Of a stretch of DNA of 64,000 nucleotides, positions 43,811 through 52,654 are shown in pieces. Source of the stretch: Alkaliphilus hydrothermalis. Its GTDB lineage: Bacteria; Bacillota; Clostridia; Peptostreptococcales; Natronincolaceae. The first letter of the stretch is position 1. Every line of letters begins with the position of its first letter. The notes below the pieces were generated by a model. That model had not been told where the DNA came from. It was given only the letters and a program-made list of their open reading frames with translations, and made no database searches. The stretch is taken from NCBI RefSeq assembly GCF_016908555.1, contig NZ_JAFBEE010000005.1:1-64000 (forward strand), given 5' to 3'. The position numbers were made by a program, and so were the translations under genes.

Positions 43811-44551
43811 CTACTCTCCTACCTTCTTCACTCGACTGGAAAGGAAACGGTAGAAGAGATTCCCGAAGGCTTTAGTGGTTAATGCAGCCTTTGAATCATA
43901 GAAATATCCTTTATCTGTCCACCCCTGCTGTTGCCAGTAGTCTTTGTCTATGGGGAGGACTTTTTCCGCCAGTACCTTTTGGACTTGGAAATGAATGACC
44001 TGCTTCATGCTGGGCTTGTATTTTGACTTTGGTTGGTTAAGATGCTTTAGGAACTGTCGGTATTCCTTTTCTTCTAGGGATATGTGTAGGTCCTTTACCT
44101 GCCTAGCAATACGGTCTGTGGGAAAGGCTCCCCATTGGATAGCAACCGACTCTAGGGTCTTGAAGGTATCCCCCAGCCCAGATGCTGATGTGGTGGCTAC
44201 ACTGAGGACAGGTATCCCCACCAACTCTGGACGGTGGAACCATTTGCAGGTTCGATCTACAAAGACCTTTAGCTTTCCACTGACATTCCCCATGTAGACG
44301 GGGGTGCTGAGGACTAAACCATCATATTCTGTTAGCTTTTTCATAAGTAAGCTATGGTCATCCTTTAGGCTGCAATTTCCTTTTCTTAGGCAGACCTCAC
44401 AGCCTATACATTCCTGTATTTCATAGTCGAATAGGTTTAGGATTTCTACTTCTATATGCTTTTCTTTTAGCTGATTTTTCAGTTGTTCCAATAGCTGATG
44501 GGTGTTTCTTTTTCTTTTACTACTGTTGATGGCGATTACTTTTTTATTCAT
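43811..44551 (-). CDS. NADPH-dependent FMN reductase / flavodoxin-like protein
   Basis: 246 residues. The N-terminal 150 residues form a flavodoxin fold with the FMN phosphate loop SSKRKRNTHQL, a CIGCEVCLRKGNC cysteine cluster near residues 50-62 that could hold an Fe-S centre, and LVLSTPVYMGNVSG. The family is found in anaerobes as Fe-S flavoproteins. The C-terminal 90 residues are not typical. Its electron partner is unknown. Confidence 0.88.
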   Translation of the reverse strand: MNKKVIAINSSKRKRNTHQLLEQLKNQLKEKHIEVEILNLFDYEIQECIGCEVCLRKGNCSLKDDHSLLMKKLTEYDGLVLSTPVYMGNVSGKLKVFVDRTCKWFHRPELVGIPVLSVATTSASGLGDTFKTLESVAIQWGAFPTDRIARQVKDLHISLEEKEYRQFLKHLNQPKSKYKPSMKQVIHFQVQKVLAEKVLPIDKDYWQQQGWTDKGYFYDSKAALTTKAFGNLFYRFLSSRVKKVGE

Positions 44552-44674
44552 CTATAATCACTCCCTGTATCTAGCTTTTGTTTAGATATGTTGTCTATAT
44601 TCATTGTTATATATATGTTTCTATTTTGGAGGTTATTTTCCTGCTGAGGGTGAAAAAAGAAACTGTCTCTTTTA

Positions 44675-44717
44675 AAAAAGTTCCTAACCCACCTTTACAG
44701 TAGATTAGGAACTTTTT
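44675..44717 (-). terminator. Terminator of the hyp-flavoprotein operon
   Basis: Stem AAAAAGTTCCTAA / TTAGGAACTTTTT with a 17-base loop immediately past the DUF5692 stop codon. Confidence 0.9.
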
Positions 44718-44718
44718 C

Positions 44719-45645
44719 CTATAAATTATTTGTTGCTAGGGTCTTCTTGTAATACTCTGTGTTTGTGTTTATTTCGTCCTTTAGTGGATTCTTTTTATAC
44801 TTTACAACTACGTACATCATATACAGGAATACACCTATATTAAATACCAATGAAAGGACACTAATTGACATCAACATGCTTTCTTTGTAAGTAGGGAAAA
44901 CCTGAAAATATGACACACTTTGGAAATCCACCGATAAGGAAAACATAGCATAAAGAGATAGTATCTGAGCTCTATGTTGCAACCAGGCCCCCCGCTTAAA
45001 GATAAACTCAGCAATGATAGCTGCTAGGAGAATCCCTAGCCCTGCATACATGGATCTAGTTGAAATACAGTTGTAAACATAGGCATAATTCCATAATGTA
45101 TAGCCTATGATATACATCCAAGTCATGTCAGGCCAAATCATATCCCTCGACTGATCCTTTGAAACCCTTATGCCTCCAAATCCAGTCAAGGTAAGGATAC
45201 ATAATATACCCGCAATAGCATTTAAAATATTCCACATACCTCCAAGCACCATTACTCCCCCGGCATCCACCGTTAAGGTTTTGTAAGTGGCAAAGACCTC
45301 AAATTCCCTATAAACAGCCTCAGCAATATTTAGGGATAAAATCGTTACTGGAAACAGTGCTGCAAATCGTTTCTCACCCAATTTCGTAAAACGTATCAAC
45401 ATAAAACCATACACGCCAGCAAGTGCAGACACAACCTTTACCCATGGAAACCAGTTCTTCCCAGTAGGTGAGCCCAAGATTCCTAGATAGACCCCTACTG
45501 CCAATACAACAGGTAGCACGCAAAATGCCACTATAGACACTATCTTGGATTTTCTAGTTATTTCATTCAGAAACAAGAACACCCCTATAAATGCTACAAA
45601 TCCTAAAAAGCTTGAAATTGATAGACCTTCATATAAAAATCCCAC
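44719..45645 (-). CDS. DUF5692-like polytopic membrane protein
   Basis: 308 residues with about nine membrane helices and two conserved-looking acidic/aromatic stretches (GSPTGKNWFPWVKV and DMIWPDMTWMYIIGYTLWNYAYVYNC). I match it to DUF5692 from memory of clostridial proteins; the function is unknown. It is the last gene of an operon with hypA, an Fe-S flavoprotein and hypB, 33 nt after hypA, so a role as membrane partner of that redox system is possible but unproven. Confidence 0.75.
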   Translation of the reverse strand: MGFLYEGLSISSFLGFVAFIGVFLFLNEITRKSKIVSIVAFCVLPVVLAVGVYLGILGSPTGKNWFPWVKVVSALAGVYGFMLIRFTKLGEKRFAALFPVTILSLNIAEAVYREFEVFATYKTLTVDAGGVMVLGGMWNILNAIAGILCILTLTGFGGIRVSKDQSRDMIWPDMTWMYIIGYTLWNYAYVYNCISTRSMYAGLGILLAAIIAEFIFKRGAWLQHRAQILSLYAMFSLSVDFQSVSYFQVFPTYKESMLMSISVLSLVFNIGVFLYMMYVVVKYKKNPLKDEINTNTEYYKKTLATNNL

Positions 45646-45678
45646 AACAACTCCCCCTTCTTAATTTAGTACTTCCCT

Positions 45679-46020
45679 TTAATAAGCGACAATTTCCTTA
45701 ATATTAAACTCCTGCCCAGAGATGAGCCTAAAATCATTCATATCACAACTGGGGCATATTTTCCTATGGGTAATAATATTGTATATCTCGCCACATAAAT
45801 TGCACTGCCCATTAGCAGGTAGGGGAATGATTTCAAGCTTTGTTTCCTCATAATCAGTCCCACCCACTGCTGCTGGATAACACTCTTCAATAAATCTGGG
45901 AATAGCCTGGGACAACTGCCCTATTTCCAGTACAATTTTATCTACTTTAGTAAGGCTATTTTCCTTAACGACACCATCTACTATTTTAATCACCTCAAAC
46001 ACAATTCCCAATTCATGCAT
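45679..46020 (-). CDS. hypA: Nickel chaperone HypA
   Basis: Delivers nickel for metalloenzyme assembly. 113 residues with the N-terminal MHE nickel motif (MHELGIVFEVIK) and the zinc loop with two CxxC pairs (CNLC near 73 and CPSC near 91). It lies after the large oxidoreductase gene. No hydrogenase or urease genes are in the window, so the client enzyme is not identified. Confidence 0.95.
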   Translation of the reverse strand: MHELGIVFEVIKIVDGVVKENSLTKVDKIVLEIGQLSQAIPRFIEECYPAAVGGTDYEETKLEIIPLPANGQCNLCGEIYNIITHRKICPSCDMNDFRLISGQEFNIKEIVAY

Positions 46021-46051
46021 TATAAAACTCCTCCAATTGAAAGTTGATCTC

Positions 46052-48826
46052 TTATCTGGTCTCTGTAAATGGATTTATTTTGTTCAGTGCTATTTTCGCT
46101 TTCCTTACTATAGCTTTTTTGATTACTGCTTTTGGTAAATCGTCAAGTTCATAACCCTTCACGTCGTAAATTCGTTCTAATTTTATCGCATCAAATTTAC
46201 ATCTTAGTGTACAGGCTCCACAGCCAACACATAAGTATTCATCTGCTTTAGTAGCTCCACAACTTAGGCATCTAGCAGTTTCCTTTTTGATCTGTTCTTC
46301 TGTCAATGTTCCCCTTAGGTCTTTGAAGGTTGTCTTTGAAACTTTGCCGTCTACGTGTTTGATTCTTTGTCTTTCGGTTCCGTCGTAGTCGATTCTGTCA
46401 TCGAGGTTTTCTTTGTTCAATAGGGCATATGAATGTGTATCTCTTCCAAATACAAGCGATTGTCCCTTTTGCACAAATCTGTGGATTGATACTGCTGCTT
46501 CTTTTCCTGCTGCTATGGCATCGATGGCCAATCTTGGACCACTGGCAACATCACCTCCTGCAAAAATATCTTTTTTAGATGTTTGTAGTGTTCTTGGGTC
46601 TACTTCGATGGTATTTCTGTTTGTCAGCTTTACTTCTTCTCCTTGTAGCAAGTTGCCATAAACGTATGTTTGCCCTACTGCTAATAGAACGTAATCACAT
46701 GGAACTATTTTTTTATCAGTCTCATCATATTTTGGGTTGAATCTTCCTTCTTCATCGAAGGTGGATTGGCATTTTTTGAACTCCACAGCTGTTACCTTTC
46801 CATTTTCGATAATGATTCTTGTTGGACCCCAAGAGTTGTTGATCCGTACTTCTTCTTCCAGTGCTTCTTCTACTTCTTCCTTGTGGGCTGGCATATTTGC
46901 TCTTGCTTCTAGACAGAATAATTGTGTTTCTTTGACATTTTTAAGCCTCACTGAGGTTCTAGCTACATCTATGGCGACGTTTCCGCCACCTAATACCACC
47001 ACTCTTCCCTCTACTCCTGTTTCTTCTCCCAGATTTATTTTTCTTAGGAAGTCTACTCCACTTATTACTTCTGTTGCTTCTTCTCCTTCGATTCCAAGTT
47101 TTCTTCCCGACTGTGCCCCTATAGCAATATAAAACGCATTGTATCCCTGATTTCTTAGGTCTTGTATGGTGAGATCTTTTCCAACTTCTACTCCGGTCTG
47201 GAAATCCACCCCCATTTCTTTAATTACATCTATTTCCGCTTCTACTACGGCTTTTTCTAGTCTGTAGGATGGTATCCCTAAGGCTAACATTCCTCCTAGT
47301 TTCTTCTCCTTCTCGAATACTGTGATATCGTATCCATCTAAGGCAAGGTCATATGCGCATGTTAGTCCCGATGGCCCTGACCCAATGATGGCTATCTTTT
47401 TGTCGTTGTAATTGTGTCTCTTTTTGGGAATGTATCTTGTTGTTGTTTCCAAGTCTTTTTCTGCAATGAATTTCTTTACGTCATCTACTGCTACTGCTTC
47501 GTCGAAATCTCCACGGGTACAATCTTCTTCACACAACCTTGGACATATACGACCACATACTGCCGGCAGTGGATTATGTTTTTTTATTAGCTCTAGAGCA
47601 TCATTGTATTTTCCCTGTGATGCCAGCTTAATGTAGCCCTGTACTGGAATGTGGGCTGGACATTTTGTGATACATGGTGCTGTACCAGAATCTAGTGTGT
47701 TTTTTCTATTTACTCTGTATTCGCTGTTCCATTTGTCTTCTAACCATTCTGTATTTCTTGGTGTCACTTTGGTAATGGTCTCGTCTAATGGTTCCTTTGA
47801 GCAAAGTTTTTGTCCTAGTCTTAAGGCATTGGTAGGACAGACGTCTACACATTCTCCACAGGCTACGCATTTTGCTTCGTCTACTACTGATTTGTAGTTG
47901 GATCTTACTATGTCATTGTTTAGATATTCATTTGCCAATCTCATTGCATAACATCCACATCCACAACAGTTACAGATGGCATGGGTGTGTCCTGGTTCGT
48001 CAAGATTTGGTATGGAATGCATCAACCCGTTGTCTTCTGCTTTTCGAATTATTTCAAATGCTTCTTCTCTTGTGATTTCTCTACCTCGACCTGTTTTTAT
48101 GTAATATTCCGCCGCATGATCCAGTTGGATACACATTTCTTCTTTTAGGTGACCACATCCTTCCCCCATGGCTTCCCTTGAGGTTCTACAGGAGCAGTCG
48201 GATACTGAGAATACGGTGGCTTCATTTAGATGCTTGGAGAGCTCTTCGTATGTGGCTTTTCTTGTGTTTCCATCAATAGATCTTTCTATTGGCAACACCC
48301 TCATGGGGCCTCCACCTACCGGCATAATTCCTGCTGCCATTGGCCCTTTTTTGCTACCAAAATAGTAGAATGCTTCTGCTACTGCCGGATATTTTTCAAC
48401 CAATTCTTTGTTGTTATTGATCATCTCCAGGTGTCCAGGTACAAATATGTCTTGCCAGTACATGTCTACCCCATCTATAGTGTTAACAAATGCCAATCCT
48501 GCCCAAGCAAGATACTCTAGTGTTTTACTTACTTTGTCGTAGGGTTCTCCTGATGATTCTGCCACATCGCTAGCACTTAATTTTTTTCTGAATTCCAAGT
48601 GCATTGCAATTTTTGCTTGGTACGGGTCTAGGATTGGTTCTAAAGCATAGTATTCTGGCCCAAAGGGAATCGCCTCTCTGCTGGTCCCTGCCTTTGTTCT
48701 CCCTATTTTGTTGGCAAGATCTAAAATTTCTTGTCTGTATTTTCTCCCGTCTACATCTGCCCATGTTAATGCAAAGTTGAACCTCGTTGATTTGTTGAAG
48801 TTGGTTTTTTGTTGTTTTGCCCCCAT
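46052..48826 (-). CDS. Large Fe-S/FAD NAD(P)H oxidoreductase (GltD-like)
   Basis: 924 residues in three parts. Residues 1-370 form an Fe-S module with DCSCRTSREAMGEGC, CNCCGCGC and a ferredoxin motif CVACGECVDVCP. Residues about 385-810 resemble glutamate-synthase small subunit: CPAHIPVQGYI, CGRICPRLCEEDC, FAD site IGSGPSGLTCAYDLA and NAD(P)H site LGGGNVAIDVA. The C-terminus adds CLSCGA and CVGCGACTLRC clusters. It likely moves electrons from NAD(P)H through flavin to ferredoxin-like centres. Starts at TAATG overlap with hypB. Partner and substrate unknown. Confidence 0.88.
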   Translation of the reverse strand: MGAKQQKTNFNKSTRFNFALTWADVDGRKYRQEILDLANKIGRTKAGTSREAIPFGPEYYALEPILDPYQAKIAMHLEFRKKLSASDVAESSGEPYDKVSKTLEYLAWAGLAFVNTIDGVDMYWQDIFVPGHLEMINNNKELVEKYPAVAEAFYYFGSKKGPMAAGIMPVGGGPMRVLPIERSIDGNTRKATYEELSKHLNEATVFSVSDCSCRTSREAMGEGCGHLKEEMCIQLDHAAEYYIKTGRGREITREEAFEIIRKAEDNGLMHSIPNLDEPGHTHAICNCCGCGCYAMRLANEYLNNDIVRSNYKSVVDEAKCVACGECVDVCPTNALRLGQKLCSKEPLDETITKVTPRNTEWLEDKWNSEYRVNRKNTLDSGTAPCITKCPAHIPVQGYIKLASQGKYNDALELIKKHNPLPAVCGRICPRLCEEDCTRGDFDEAVAVDDVKKFIAEKDLETTTRYIPKKRHNYNDKKIAIIGSGPSGLTCAYDLALDGYDITVFEKEKKLGGMLALGIPSYRLEKAVVEAEIDVIKEMGVDFQTGVEVGKDLTIQDLRNQGYNAFYIAIGAQSGRKLGIEGEEATEVISGVDFLRKINLGEETGVEGRVVVLGGGNVAIDVARTSVRLKNVKETQLFCLEARANMPAHKEEVEEALEEEVRINNSWGPTRIIIENGKVTAVEFKKCQSTFDEEGRFNPKYDETDKKIVPCDYVLLAVGQTYVYGNLLQGEEVKLTNRNTIEVDPRTLQTSKKDIFAGGDVASGPRLAIDAIAAGKEAAVSIHRFVQKGQSLVFGRDTHSYALLNKENLDDRIDYDGTERQRIKHVDGKVSKTTFKDLRGTLTEEQIKKETARCLSCGATKADEYLCVGCGACTLRCKFDAIKLERIYDVKGYELDDLPKAVIKKAIVRKAKIALNKINPFTETR

Positions 48827-49491
48827 TAGCTCATCTCCTTTACTTGTTCTCTAATCCAGTTAAGCCAATCTTCTATCCCTTCTCCTGTTTTTGAAGATAT
48901 GGGAATGATCTTTATATCTTTATTTAATTTCCGTACTCTTTCTTCTAGACACTCCATGCTAAAGTCGAAATAATCCATCACATCAATTTTGCTGACGATC
49001 AGTAAATCTACTTTACCAAATATCTGGGGGTATTTTAGAGGCTTATCATCACCTTCTGGAACACTTAGGATGGCAACATTCTTCATTGCGCCTGTATCGT
49101 AACCTACTGGGCAAATTAAGTTACCTATATTTTCTAAAAACACAAGGTCTAAATCTTCTATCTCCAATTGGTCAATACCGCCTCTAGTCATGGTTGCATC
49201 CAGATGACATAAACCTCCCGTGTGCATTTGTACTGCCTTAGCTCCAGCATTTTGCACTGCTTGTGCGTCTACGTCTGAATCCACATCTGCCTCAATTACA
49301 CCAATCTTCATCTCTTCTTTTAAACCATTGATTGTAGCTACTAGGGTTGTTGTTTTACCGCTTCCTGGTGATGACATTATATTGATTAGGAAGGCATTGT
49401 GGCTTTTTAGATATTCCCTGGTTTCATTTGCCACTTTTTTGTTGTCTTCGTGAATGTTTTTTTTGATTGAAAATACTTTTAATTGGCTCAT
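48826..49491 (-). CDS. hypB: Hydrogenase nickel-incorporation GTPase HypB
   Basis: GTPase that couples hydrolysis to nickel insertion. 221 residues with the P-loop SSPGSGKTT (about 41-49), Asp and His residues in EADVDSDVDAQAV and MHTGGLCHLD, metal-binding C-H motif, and a guanine motif SKIDVMD. It lacks the N-terminal His-rich nickel store found in some HypB. First gene of the operon, 4-nt overlap with the flavoprotein. Confidence 0.96.
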   Translation of the reverse strand: MSQLKVFSIKKNIHEDNKKVANETREYLKSHNAFLINIMSSPGSGKTTTLVATINGLKEEMKIGVIEADVDSDVDAQAVQNAGAKAVQMHTGGLCHLDATMTRGGIDQLEIEDLDLVFLENIGNLICPVGYDTGAMKNVAILSVPEGDDKPLKYPQIFGKVDLLIVSKIDVMDYFDFSMECLEERVRKLNKDIKIIPISSKTGEGIEDWLNWIREQVKEMS

Positions 49492-49813
49492 TTTCCCGTC
49501 CTCCTTATGGATTTTCCTTAAGATTTCTCTGGTGGGATGTCTTTCTGATATTTTCAGAAAATTTAATATATATACTTTGTTATAATTATATCAAAGCAAC
49601 TTTTTGCAAACAACTCAAGTATTTTCTATTAAATATAGCTATTTCTACTTTACCTTTCTGTTTACACCTACTCTCTATTTGATGAATAATTTAATTTACA
49701 GAAAATTCATTGGTATATTAAAAAAAGTTGTAAACATATCCCTAAAGTAAAATTTTTTAAAACATCTCTCTTGTTGTACAAAACTCCGTTGTATGCTAAG
49801 ATTTTATTGGGTG
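49492..49813. promoter_or_regulatory. Divergent region between hypB and the transposase-like gene
   Basis: AT-rich, no gene. A minus-strand promoter for hypB is likely at -10 TATAAT 49585-49590 and -35 TTGTTT 49608-49613 (17-bp spacer). An inverted repeat TTTCTGA-N5-TCAGAAA at 49542-49560 lies about 20-35 nt downstream of the predicted start and could be an operator. No promoter for the plus-strand gene was fixed. Confidence 0.45.
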
Positions 49814-50815
49814 ATGAAAATGGATCGGGATCTAAAATTTACGATTATTACTGAAGGTCAAAAGCAGGGTATTGCTTTGACATGTAGAAAATATGGCATC
49901 TCAAGAACCCTTTACTACCGTTGGCTACAAAGGTACAAAAGCTTTGGTATCAGTGGCCTTGATGATATTAAGAAAAACTTTACTCCAGTTAATAAAACAA
50001 AGACCGAAGTAGAGTCGACAATTTTAAATCTTATTAGAAAGCATCCTAATTATGGCCCTAGGGAAATAAAGTACCTATTGGAGAAGATTGATCATCATAT
50101 CAGCGAGTCAGCTGTATACAACGTTATGAAACGAAACAATTTGACCACCCGATCTAAAAGAATACGCTTTTCAAATAAAAGGCAAAAAAACATTACTACT
50201 GATTTGCCTGATTTTAACAGTATAAAAAGTGGTGAGGGTTGGCTGTTTTGGACTACATTTTGCGGTTGTTTTGAAGGCATCGGCCCCGTTTATGAGTATA
50301 CGATTTTCGATTTCAAAAGCAGAATTGCCTGTACTAGATTATACAGCTCCCTTTCAATGGAGATCTTTGAGGATATCTTAACAGCTGTGGCAATTCCCGT
50401 TGCTCAACATTTAAACCTTGATGCCAAACACCTTTGTTTTCTTCAAGATAACAAAATCATGGACAAAAAAAATGATTCTTTTATTAATAAGATATACGAG
50501 ATACTGCAAAGTCACGGACTTGAAATTGATATTCATCTCTTAAAGGAGCAGGATTCCTGTAATACCTTAGATATGATTAAAAAACATAGAGAAGATTATA
50601 CTCACGGTTGTCTGTCTTATCTGATGCCCTTTGTTCATAGCGGTACTTCTTTTAAGGATCTTAAGATTGGTCTACAAAAATACATTAGGAATTACAATAT
50701 CCATCAACAGCAGGATTACGATGGTGTTCTATATTCACCCATTGGTTACCATGTAAAAGCTATAGATTCAGAAATGGTTTTGCCCCTTTGGGCTTATATC
50801 GAAAGAGAATATTAA
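49814..50815 (+). CDS. DDE transposase-like protein with degraded active site (IS481/IS3 type)
   Basis: The N-terminus carries HTH units (ALTCRKYGISRTLYYRWLQ and HPNYGPREIKYLLEK) as in IS481/IS3-family transposases, followed by an rve integrase core. The usual first aspartate (xDTT) is replaced by Trp in FWTTF; the second Asp is kept in LQDN; the position of the usual Glu reads NTLDM. So at least one and perhaps two catalytic residues are missing, yet the frame is intact for 333 codons. Start ATG at 49814 has a GGGTG in front. It may be a decaying or domesticated protein. A hairpin repeat follows 8 bp after the stop. Confidence 0.8.
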   Translation: MKMDRDLKFTIITEGQKQGIALTCRKYGISRTLYYRWLQRYKSFGISGLDDIKKNFTPVNKTKTEVESTILNLIRKHPNYGPREIKYLLEKIDHHISESAVYNVMKRNNLTTRSKRIRFSNKRQKNITTDLPDFNSIKSGEGWLFWTTFCGCFEGIGPVYEYTIFDFKSRIACTRLYSSLSMEIFEDILTAVAIPVAQHLNLDAKHLCFLQDNKIMDKKNDSFINKIYEILQSHGLEIDIHLLKEQDSCNTLDMIKKHREDYTHGCLSYLMPFVHSGTSFKDLKIGLQKYIRNYNIHQQQDYDGVLYSPIGYHVKAIDSEMVLPLWAYIEREY

Positions 50816-50823
50816 AATATTTA

Positions 50824-50944
50824 GCCTGTTGAAAAACCCTTATCTTCTTCGTCACTGCAAAAAGCCAGCATCCTTACGTATTTCTGTATACGCTGCGCTG
50901 GCTGGCTTTCATTGTTCCTCGAATATAAAGATTTTTGAACAGGC
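50824..50944 (+). repeat. 120-bp hairpin repeat in opposite orientation
   Basis: The one plus-oriented copy, bounded by GCCTGTTGAAAAA and TTTTTGAACAGGC, perfectly inverted over 13 bases and flanked by TA on both sides. Hairpin arms are AAAGCCAGC and GCTGGCTTT. It follows the stop of a plus-strand gene, so its orientation relative to that gene is the same as for minus-strand copies. Confidence 0.95.
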
Positions 50945-51054
50945 TAGAAAATAAAGGCTCTGGGTCGGATGGAAAATAGTTTGCTTTATAGGGAAGGATG
51001 CTGTGTGTATTGATTTTTTCTATGTTCATTGTATAAGGGGGTATAGACATTAAA

Positions 51055-52260
51055 ATGCGATATGCCATAGTTGGAGCAGGATTTAGTGGTATGCTGGCAG
51101 CCTATCTACTGGAAAAAAAAGGAGTAGATGTGACTGTATATGAAAAACAAGAATATATAGGAGGACATTGTAGAACTATTGTAAGTAAAGATCACTACAT
51201 TGACCTAGGGACTGTTTTTTGTTTTTCAAAACATATTAAGGAGCTTTTAATAGAACTGGATGTTAAGTATACGGAAAGGGTTACCTATAGAAATTTCTTG
51301 GATGAGGATTTATGTAAAGTTGAACATGTTTCCAGAGAGAATGTACTATTACTGATCGATGAGCTTGAAAAATTAAGAACAATTATTGACTCTTCTTTTC
51401 CTTCTCTTAAAAAAACTAATTATAGTCATATCGACAAGCGACTAATGATTTCATTATATCAATTTCTTAAGAATAATGACTTGAATACCTTGATTGAGGT
51501 GGTGGGTCCCCATTTATCTTCTTTTGGTTTTGGAGATATCCACCAACTCCCTGCCTATTATGGACTCCATATTTTTAGTTTTGATACCATTAACTCATTT
51601 ATAAAAGGGCAAAAGCTCATATTCATAAACAAAGGATTTTCTGAAATCATCTACAAGCTCAGCAAAAACATTTCTGATATCCGCTATAATATTGAAGTTA
51701 AAAATATTGAAAATGTAGGGGGCAAGGTTAAGGTTGAAACAGAATATGGACATGATCTCTACGATAAGGTCATCGTTACCACGAAGCTTCCTAAGAATGT
51801 CATTAAGGATGAACTATACAATCGGTTGATGAAAAAAATAGATACGAATCCTTATATGGTCTGTGCTTATGACGTTGAAAACAAAAATATCGTAACCACC
51901 TACTTTAAAGCAAATCTGGGTGAAAAGGAAAAGATTCAGTTCTTCCACACCTTCAAGCAAAGCAACAAAACCATACTTGTGGCTTATGCCTACGGATACG
52001 TCAACAAGGAGCTTGTAACCAGCATTACTAAAGATATTGAAGCTTCGGGTATTAAAGTCAAGCATCTAATCACTGCAAAGCAATGGTTCATATTCCCCCA
52101 CCTAAAGATTAATAACCTGACTGAAGATTTTTATAGAGAGATTTTAGAAAGACAAAAAGAAAGCAATATCTGCTTAATCGGGTCTTTGGTTTCGAAGCCG
52201 ATGATCTCAAATCTATATATTTCCATAAAGGAGTTTTTGGATTCTATCAATTTGGATTGA
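51055..52260 (+). CDS. FAD-dependent amine-oxidase/UDP-galactopyranose mutase-like protein
   Basis: 401 residues with an N-terminal Rossmann FAD site (YAIVGAGFSGMLAAYLLEKKG, glycine triad at 8-13) and GGHCRT, as in flavin amine oxidases, protoporphyrinogen oxidases and UDP-galactopyranose mutases. The middle (FSFDTINSFIKGQKLIFINKGFSEIIYKL) fits that fold. No sugar or secondary metabolite genes are near, so the substrate is unknown. Good terminator at its end. Confidence 0.82.
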   Translation: MRYAIVGAGFSGMLAAYLLEKKGVDVTVYEKQEYIGGHCRTIVSKDHYIDLGTVFCFSKHIKELLIELDVKYTERVTYRNFLDEDLCKVEHVSRENVLLLIDELEKLRTIIDSSFPSLKKTNYSHIDKRLMISLYQFLKNNDLNTLIEVVGPHLSSFGFGDIHQLPAYYGLHIFSFDTINSFIKGQKLIFINKGFSEIIYKLSKNISDIRYNIEVKNIENVGGKVKVETEYGHDLYDKVIVTTKLPKNVIKDELYNRLMKKIDTNPYMVCAYDVENKNIVTTYFKANLGEKEKIQFFHTFKQSNKTILVAYAYGYVNKELVTSITKDIEASGIKVKHLITAKQWFIFPHLKINNLTEDFYREILERQKESNICLIGSLVSKPMISNLYISIKEFLDSINLD

Positions 52261-52319
52261 CTTACCGGCAAAGAGTGACGTGTAAAGCAAATCCACAAAA
52301 CCTAATGGTGGGTACAATA

Positions 52320-52359
52320 AATCCAGTAGAGGCTTGTATTTTTATCCCTCTACTGGATT
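52320..52359 (+). terminator. Terminator of the amine-oxidase-like gene
   Basis: 13-bp perfect stem AATCCAGTAGAGG / CCTCTACTGGATT with a T run (52361 onward), about 60 nt past the stop codon. Confidence 0.93.
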
Positions 52360-52420
52360 GTGTTTTTTAATATACTTCTAGTAATTTAATTCCCTTGGTA
52401 AAGCCGCCTGGCTATCCAAA

Positions 52421-52654
52421 CCTATGTAAGTCTATGTATTGCTTTAGATTTACATAGGTTTTTCAATATTTCGCTCTTCTATACCGCAAGGGCATGAAGT
52501 CTTGGTTGAGCCAGTGTAAATAGTAATTTACTTCCCACAACCGTTTGGTTTTTTATTTAATGTTTACTTCACCCCTAGCTAATCTAGTAAAGCATAACGC
52601 CTACAAGTAGGTTGGTTATACTTGTAATGAAATAGTATTTATTTAAGTATTTAT
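52421..52654 (-). ncRNA. Putative TnpB guide (omega) RNA region and IS607 element end
   Basis: Non-coding DNA following tnpB up to an inverted repeat (CCTATGTAAGTCTA at 52421-52434 and TAGATTTACATAGG at 52445-52458). TnpB proteins use an RNA made from this 3' end, whose terminal bases act as the guide. The segment has short stems and no ORF. The exact RNA and the element boundary cannot be fixed by eye; the position is inferred from known IS607/IS605 biology. Confidence 0.5.

Noticed and set aside
46737..47132. 131-codon plus-strand frame inside the Fe-S flavoprotein gene
   Set aside because: Antisense shadow, very Ser/Thr-rich, without ribosome site.
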